Of a stretch of DNA of 9,962 nucleotides, positions 6,375-9,962 are shown piece by piece. Origin of the DNA: DATEMK01 sp035275625. Lineage in GTDB: Bacteria; Bacteroidota; Bacteroidia; AKYH767-A; OLB10. The position numbers and the translations under genes were made by a program. The notes beneath the pieces are model-generated. The model ran no database searches. It saw only the letters and a program-made list of their open reading frames with translations, and was not told the DNA's origin. Every line of letters begins with the position of its first letter. Positions within the stretch are counted from its first letter, which is position 1. The DNA lies in NCBI GenBank assembly GCA_035275625.1, contig DATEMK010000243.1:1-9962 (forward strand). The letters run 5' to 3'.

Positions 6375-6382
6375 CAAAATTA
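6375..6382 (-). promoter_or_regulatory. Candidate Bacteroidota -7 box (TAATTTTG) for the E2 gene
   Basis: On the minus strand this is an exact match to the TAnnTTTG -7 consensus of Bacteroidota primary-sigma promoters. It lies 36 nt upstream of the E2 start in the 93-nt divergent gap. The matching TTTG -33 element is not at the expected spacing: the nearest one, in ACTTTG, is 36 nt upstream. The call is therefore tentative. Confidence 0.35.
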
Positions 6383-6431
6383 GAAAATTTTATCTGAGAA
6401 AAAAGATTATTTTCGGAACAAAGTTTCAGGC

Positions 6432-9245
6432 ATGGAATCCTTCCTCGATTTGGTGATTGATGAGCTGCTGAAAAATCATGCAGAAGATTTTTCAGATTAC
6501 TGTGTCGTTTTTCCCACAAGGAGAGCCGGATTGATTTTCCGTAAAAAGCTTGCAGCGAAATTAACAAAGTCTGTCTGGTCGCCCGAATTGATGTCTATTG
6601 AAGATTTTATCAATGAGCTTTCACCTGTTCCTGTTTCGGAAGATATTGAATTGCTGTTTGAGCTTTTTTCTGTTTACAAAACCTATTATCCGGAAATAAC
6701 TTTCGAAAAATATTTTCACTGGGGTGAAATGATGTTAAATGATTTTAACGAAATAGATATTCAGCTGGCAGATGCGGAGATGCTTTTCAAAAATATAACG
6801 GAAATAAAAAGAATTGAAACGGAATTTGGCTTAGCAGAAGAAGATGCTGAACATATTGCATCCTTCTGGAAAAATTTTTCTGACCAGGAGCTTTCCAGGC
6901 TGAAAACAGCATTTAAAAACACCTGGGAAAATCTTCCGAAAATTTATTTGTCATTCAAAAAACGGCTCCACGAAAAAAGAATGTGTTATGAAGGAATGGC
7001 TTACCGCAATGTGCTGGAGAATTTAAAAAATGGCATGACAGAATTAAAATGGAACAAAATAATTTTTGCAGGATTTTATTCTCTCAACCGCGCACATGAA
7101 CAAATCATAAATGAATTAACAAAAAAAAATAAAGCAATTTTATTTTGGGATGCTGATGTGTACTACACAGATGATGCAACCCAGGAAGCAGGAAATTATT
7201 TCAGGAAGAAAAAATTATTGAATGAAAAATTCCTGTGGAAGAAAAATTATTTTGAATCGAATGGAAAGGAGATCATCATGGCAGGCGTGCCGCTGCATGC
7301 CGGGCAGGCAAAATATCTCGGGGATGAAATCGGGGAACAAATAAGTTCAGGAAAGTTTGAAGAAAATAAAACTGCCATCGTGCTGCCTGATGAAAATTTG
7401 CTGTTCCCTGTTTTGTATTCTTTGCCTTCAGCCTTGCGTTCCTTCAATGTTACGATGGGGTATCCTCTTAAAAAAAGTTTGCTGAATGGTTTGATACAAT
7501 CGCTTTTTTCGCTGCACAAATTTATTCGTGAGAACAAAAACGGAAACATTTATTTTTATTCACCCTGTGTTATTAATTTATCAGAGCATCCCTACATTCA
7601 CCGCCTGAACGAACCGGAATTGCAAAATAAAATCCGTGAGATAAAGAAATACAATAAAATTTATTGTTCCATTAAAGAGCTTTCCGAAAGCACAGGAACG
7701 GATTTACTTTTCAGGAAACTGAATTCTGCAGTCGATGTCTTCACCTATGTGACAGAAGTTTTAAAATCCTGTGCGGAAGACCCATCTTCAAAAAAAGATC
7801 CGCTGAATAAATTTGATAAAGAGATTTTATTGTTTGCCATACATGAAATAAATGCGCTGTATGAAATTATTAATCCGTACAGTACAGAGGTAAATGCCGA
7901 AACCGCGTGGCAGTTCATACGGAAGGTGATTGATAAATTAAAAATTCCTTTTTCAGGAGAACCTGTACAGGGTTTGCAAATCATGGGCTTTCTCGAAACA
8001 CGCGTTTTGGATTTTGAAAACCTTTATATTCTTTCTGTTAACGAAGACATTCTTCCTGCTTCTTCAAGAGGAAATTCTTTCATTCCGTATTCCCTGAGAA
8101 AAGGATTCGGCTTGCCGGCTTATGAGGACCAGGATGCTGTTTATGCCTATCATTTTTACCGTTTGCTGCAGCGGGCAAAAAATATTCATCTCATTTATAA
8201 CACAGAAGTGAAAAGCCTGACAGGTGGTGAAAAAAGCCGTTTCCTTTTACAAATCAGTTATGAAATGAAGCAGAAGTTTGGTGACAAAATAAAATTGCAT
8301 CATTCATTGATAAGCACTGATATTCACACGGAAGAAATAAAACCAATTTCGATTGAAAAGAACAAAGAGGTAATGGAGATTCTGAAAAATAGGTTTGAAA
8401 AAAATGGTTCTGACGAAAAAAACGGAATATCAGCATCAGCGCTGAGCGCCTATATTAATTGCAGCCTGCAGTTTTATTTCCGTTACATAGCAGGAATAAA
8501 AGAAAAGAATGAAATTGAAGAAAATATTGAAGCCGATGTATTCGGAAAAATTTTGCACGGGGCCATGCAGCTTCTTTATGGTAAGGTGGAGCAGGTATCA
8601 GCAGAAAAAATAAAGGAACTTTTGCCGCAGGTTGAAAATGCTGTTAGCGAATCGTTCATAAAAGAATTTCCGGGTGCTGCAACCGAATTGGAAGGAAAAA
8701 ATTACCTGGCCAGGCAAGTTATAATTCAATTGGTAAGAAATATTCTTGATGCGGATAAAGAAATTGCGCCTTTTGCGATTGAAGAATTAGAAAAAACATA
8801 TTTACAGGATTTTAATTACGATATTTCAAAAAAAGAAGTTTGGCTGAAAGGAGTTTTTGACAGGGTTGATAATACCAATGGTCTTGTAAGAATCGTGGAT
8901 TACAAAACAGGAAAAGATGAACTCCATTCAAAAAAAGGCTTTGAAGAAATTTTTACCAATCCCAAATTGAAAGCAACTTTCCAGCTTTATTTCTACGCCT
9001 ATATATATAAGCAGCTTCACCCGGAGACAAAATTGCAGGCGGGCATTTACCGGATGAAAAGCATCAGAAACGGAATTGATTACTTAGATAACGGAGAAGA
9101 AATATCAGAAATAAAATTACAGGAGTTTGAAAACGTTCTGAAAAAACTCGTTGGAGAAATTATGGATAACACAATCCCTTTTTCACAAACTGAAGATGAG
9201 GAAAGATGTATTTACTGTCCTTACAGGGAAATTTGCAACCGGTGA
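6432..9245 (+). CDS. AddB-like PD-(D/E)XK nuclease with 4Fe-4S cluster
   Basis: This 937-residue protein resembles the AddB subunit of AddAB (RecBCD-type) helicase-nucleases, which resect double-strand breaks for RecA recombination. Residues 24-40 (CVVFPTRRAGLIFRKKL) are the N-terminal motif typical of Bacteroidota members; no classical Walker A is seen. Residues 519-542 (GFLETRVLDF, then VNEDILP) match the conserved helicase-like motif of AddB. The nuclease domain has H709 (GKILHGAM), D810 (GVFDRVD), D823 and K825 in IVDYKTGK, and Q851 with Y855 (QLYFYAY). Cysteines C677 (NCSLQFYFRYI) and C926, C929 and C935 (CIYCPYREIC) fit the 4Fe-4S staple around the nuclease. It looks catalytically complete. 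It is shorter than Firmicutes AddB (about 1150 residues), as is usual for this phylum. The gene is divergent from E2; an AddA helicase partner is not in the window. Cytoplasmic. Confidence 0.9.
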   Translation: MESFLDLVIDELLKNHAEDFSDYCVVFPTRRAGLIFRKKLAAKLTKSVWSPELMSIEDFINELSPVPVSEDIELLFELFSVYKTYYPEITFEKYFHWGEMMLNDFNEIDIQLADAEMLFKNITEIKRIETEFGLAEEDAEHIASFWKNFSDQELSRLKTAFKNTWENLPKIYLSFKKRLHEKRMCYEGMAYRNVLENLKNGMTELKWNKIIFAGFYSLNRAHEQIINELTKKNKAILFWDADVYYTDDATQEAGNYFRKKKLLNEKFLWKKNYFESNGKEIIMAGVPLHAGQAKYLGDEIGEQISSGKFEENKTAIVLPDENLLFPVLYSLPSALRSFNVTMGYPLKKSLLNGLIQSLFSLHKFIRENKNGNIYFYSPCVINLSEHPYIHRLNEPELQNKIREIKKYNKIYCSIKELSESTGTDLLFRKLNSAVDVFTYVTEVLKSCAEDPSSKKDPLNKFDKEILLFAIHEINALYEIINPYSTEVNAETAWQFIRKVIDKLKIPFSGEPVQGLQIMGFLETRVLDFENLYILSVNEDILPASSRGNSFIPYSLRKGFGLPAYEDQDAVYAYHFYRLLQRAKNIHLIYNTEVKSLTGGEKSRFLLQISYEMKQKFGDKIKLHHSLISTDIHTEEIKPISIEKNKEVMEILKNRFEKNGSDEKNGISASALSAYINCSLQFYFRYIAGIKEKNEIEENIEADVFGKILHGAMQLLYGKVEQVSAEKIKELLPQVENAVSESFIKEFPGAATELEGKNYLARQVIIQLVRNILDADKEIAPFAIEELEKTYLQDFNYDISKKEVWLKGVFDRVDNTNGLVRIVDYKTGKDELHSKKGFEEIFTNPKLKATFQLYFYAYIYKQLHPETKLQAGIYRMKSIRNGIDYLDNGEEISEIKLQEFENVLKKLVGEIMDNTIPFSQTEDEERCIYCPYREICNR

Positions 9246-9248
9246 AAT

Positions 9249-9268
9249 CATCAGCGTATTCGTTGATG
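9249..9268. terminator. Hairpin between convergent genes, possible bidirectional terminator
   Basis: CATCAGCG (9249-9256) and CGTTGATG (9261-9268) form an 8-bp stem with one G-U pair around a TATT loop. It lies wholly within the 34-nt gap between the stop codons of the AddB-like and holin-family genes. No strong T-tract follows on either side, so intrinsic termination would be weak. Confidence 0.5.
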
Positions 9269-9279
9269 GAAACGATTAA

Positions 9280-9645
9280 TTAATAATTTTGATTCTCTTT
9301 TTTTCCGGGCTTTGCCAATGAATTAAAAATCCCTGTTACAATAGAAAGGATGATACTGAAAAGCAGCGCCCACCAGAAACCGGTGACATGAAATCCGGGA
9401 ACGATGTTGGCTGCGAGAAGAATAATCAGCGCATTGATCACTAAAAGAAATATTCCCAGTGTTACAAGAGTAATGGGTAAAGTAAGAATTATTAAAACTG
9501 GTTTTATTACTGCATTGAGCAACGCCAGGACCACTGCAAGAATAATTGCTGTTACAGGTTCATCAACGGTTACATGCGGAGAAAGCAAATAGGTGACAAC
9601 GAGAACAGCAAGTGAAGAAGTGACAATCCGGGTGAGAAAGTTCAT
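9280..9645 (-). CDS. Phage-holin-4/YvlD-family small membrane protein
   Basis: This 121-residue, almost wholly hydrophobic protein has four predicted membrane helices, at about residues 6-22, 31-53, 56-80 and 88-110, and a short charged tail (AKPGKKENQNY). The signatures LLNAVIKPVLIILTLPITLVTLG (residues 42-64), INALIILLAANIVPGF and FWWALLFSIILSIV are those of the mycobacterial four-TMS phage holin superfamily, to which YvlD belongs. Despite the name, chromosomal copies like this are not linked to phage lysis genes, and their role is unknown, perhaps in envelope stress. It converges on the AddB-like gene with a hairpin between them. No phage genes are nearby. Confidence 0.9.
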   Translation of the reverse strand: MNFLTRIVTSSLAVLVVTYLLSPHVTVDEPVTAIILAVVLALLNAVIKPVLIILTLPITLVTLGIFLLVINALIILLAANIVPGFHVTGFWWALLFSIILSIVTGIFNSLAKPGKKENQNY

Positions 9646-9686
9646 GAATTAATTTTCTGTAAAAGTAAAACAGAATTTGTTATAGC

Positions 9687-9744
9687 CACAGATTCACCTC
9701 ACCTCACCCCAACCCCTCTCCAAAGGAGGGGGCTTTAAATCTGT
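9687..9744. repeat. C-rich dispersed element nested within CACAGATT inverted repeats
   Basis: CCTCACCCC-AA-CCCCTCTCC-AAA-GGAGGGGG (9702-9732) matches the in-gene copy at 165-197, read on its minus strand, with one or two small differences. CACAGATT (9687-9694) and AATCTGTG (9737-9744) are exact inverted 8-mers that enclose it. Both motifs resemble frequent Bacteroidota intergenic repeats as I recall them. The element lies upstream of both the holin-family gene and the gene starting at 9851. No gene is visible in 9646-9850. Confidence 0.75.
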
Positions 9745-9777
9745 GATGTCCTTCAAATGAATTTCATTGAATCTGTT

Positions 9778-9787
9778 CATCTTTGCA
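9778..9787 (+). promoter_or_regulatory. Weak candidate promoter box (CATCTTTGCA) for the gene at 9851
   Basis: CATCTTTG differs from the Bacteroidota TAnnTTTG -7 consensus only in its first base and is followed by CA, a common context. It would give a leader of about 60 nt. No clear -33 TTTG lies at the usual distance. TAACTTTA at 9826-9833 is an alternative with one mismatch. Confidence 0.25.
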
Positions 9788-9850
9788 TATTATTCAATCC
9801 CCGGAAGCGTTTCATTCAAATTCGCTAACTTTAAACTTAAAATCCCGCAA

Positions 9851-9962
9851 ATGCTCGGCTTAAGATTTACAAAATTTGAACCCGGTGAAGAAGGTTCGGC
9901 TTTTGACAAGATGCTGAAATTATTTTTCGATTTGCTTAATTATACAGCAGGCGATGTGGATG
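9851..9962 (+). CDS. N-terminal fragment, likely VWA-domain-containing protein
   Basis: ATG opens a frame that stays open to the window edge (37 codons). It begins MLGLRFTKFEPGEEG and continues AFDKMLKLFFDLLNYTAGDVD. The pattern of a G-R/Y-F-x-K-F/Y start, then FDKLLKLFxxLLxxTxGDV, is what I recall from the N-terminus of Bacteroidota proteins carrying a von Willebrand factor A domain. The VWA domain itself would lie beyond the window. The frame is GC-richer than the spacer before it and has normal codon use, so it is very probably a real gene; the product name is the uncertain part. Confidence 0.55.
   Translation, partial: MLGLRFTKFEPGEEGSAFDKMLKLFFDLLNYTAGDVD

Noticed and set aside
6339..6377. 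N-terminal extension of the E2 starting at 6377
   Set aside because: The extra 13 residues precede the canonical MADVEMKMPKMGES start, are not part of a lipoyl domain, and would place the start upstream of the candidate -7 box.
9280..9645. Holin-family gene as evidence of a prophage
   Set aside because: The family is widespread on chromosomes with no lysis role, and no endolysin, capsid, integrase or attachment site is visible.

Overview
The window reads as chromosomal DNA of an uncultured member of the Bacteroidota. The grounds are a C-terminal type IX secretion (T9SS) sorting domain, a PorE-like TPR/PD40 protein, an AddB-like nuclease of the form typical of that phylum, A-rich leaders without clear Shine-Dalgarno sequences, a TAnnTTTG-type promoter box, and many short dispersed repeats. 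No phage, plasmid, IS, CRISPR or rRNA/tRNA signal was seen. The assignment rests on recognition of protein families and was not searched.

Layout. Positions 61-6338 carry five minus-strand genes. Read in their own direction (right to left) they are: a lipoyl-dependent 2-oxo acid dehydrogenase E2 (4989-6338); a secreted TPR/PD40/carboxypeptidase-regulatory-like protein 17 nt downstream (3382-4971); a DEDDh 3'-5' exonuclease with an ExoX-like C-terminal domain (2491-3261); a 46-codon single-pass membrane protein (2137-2277); and a secreted seven-repeat SBBP-type protein with a T9SS sorting domain (61-1749). From 6432 the plus strand carries a 937-residue AddB-like PD-(D/E)XK nuclease with four iron-sulfur cysteines. 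It converges, across a short hairpin, on a minus-strand four-helix membrane protein of the phage-holin-4/YvlD family (9280-9645). At 9851 a plus-strand gene begins and runs off the window; its N-terminus resembles Bacteroidota VWA-domain proteins.

The genes do not form one pathway. The E2 and the TPR/PD40 gene may share a transcript. The TPR/PD40 protein and the sorting-domain protein both point to the T9SS cell envelope, as machinery-like and cargo respectively, but they are separated by unrelated genes. The AddB-like protein and the exonuclease are DNA-repair enzymes with no visible operon link.

I see no convincing new multi-gene system. The most unusual content is the repeats: period-8 hairpins in opposite orientation flank the exonuclease gene; a C-rich hairpin element lies in frame inside the T9SS sorting domain, with a second copy between genes at 9702; a period-7 array encodes part of the E2 linker; and a leader-plus-start-codon segment occurs at both ends of the sorting-domain gene. 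Several of these appear to have been captured into coding sequence at points where a protein tolerates insertion.
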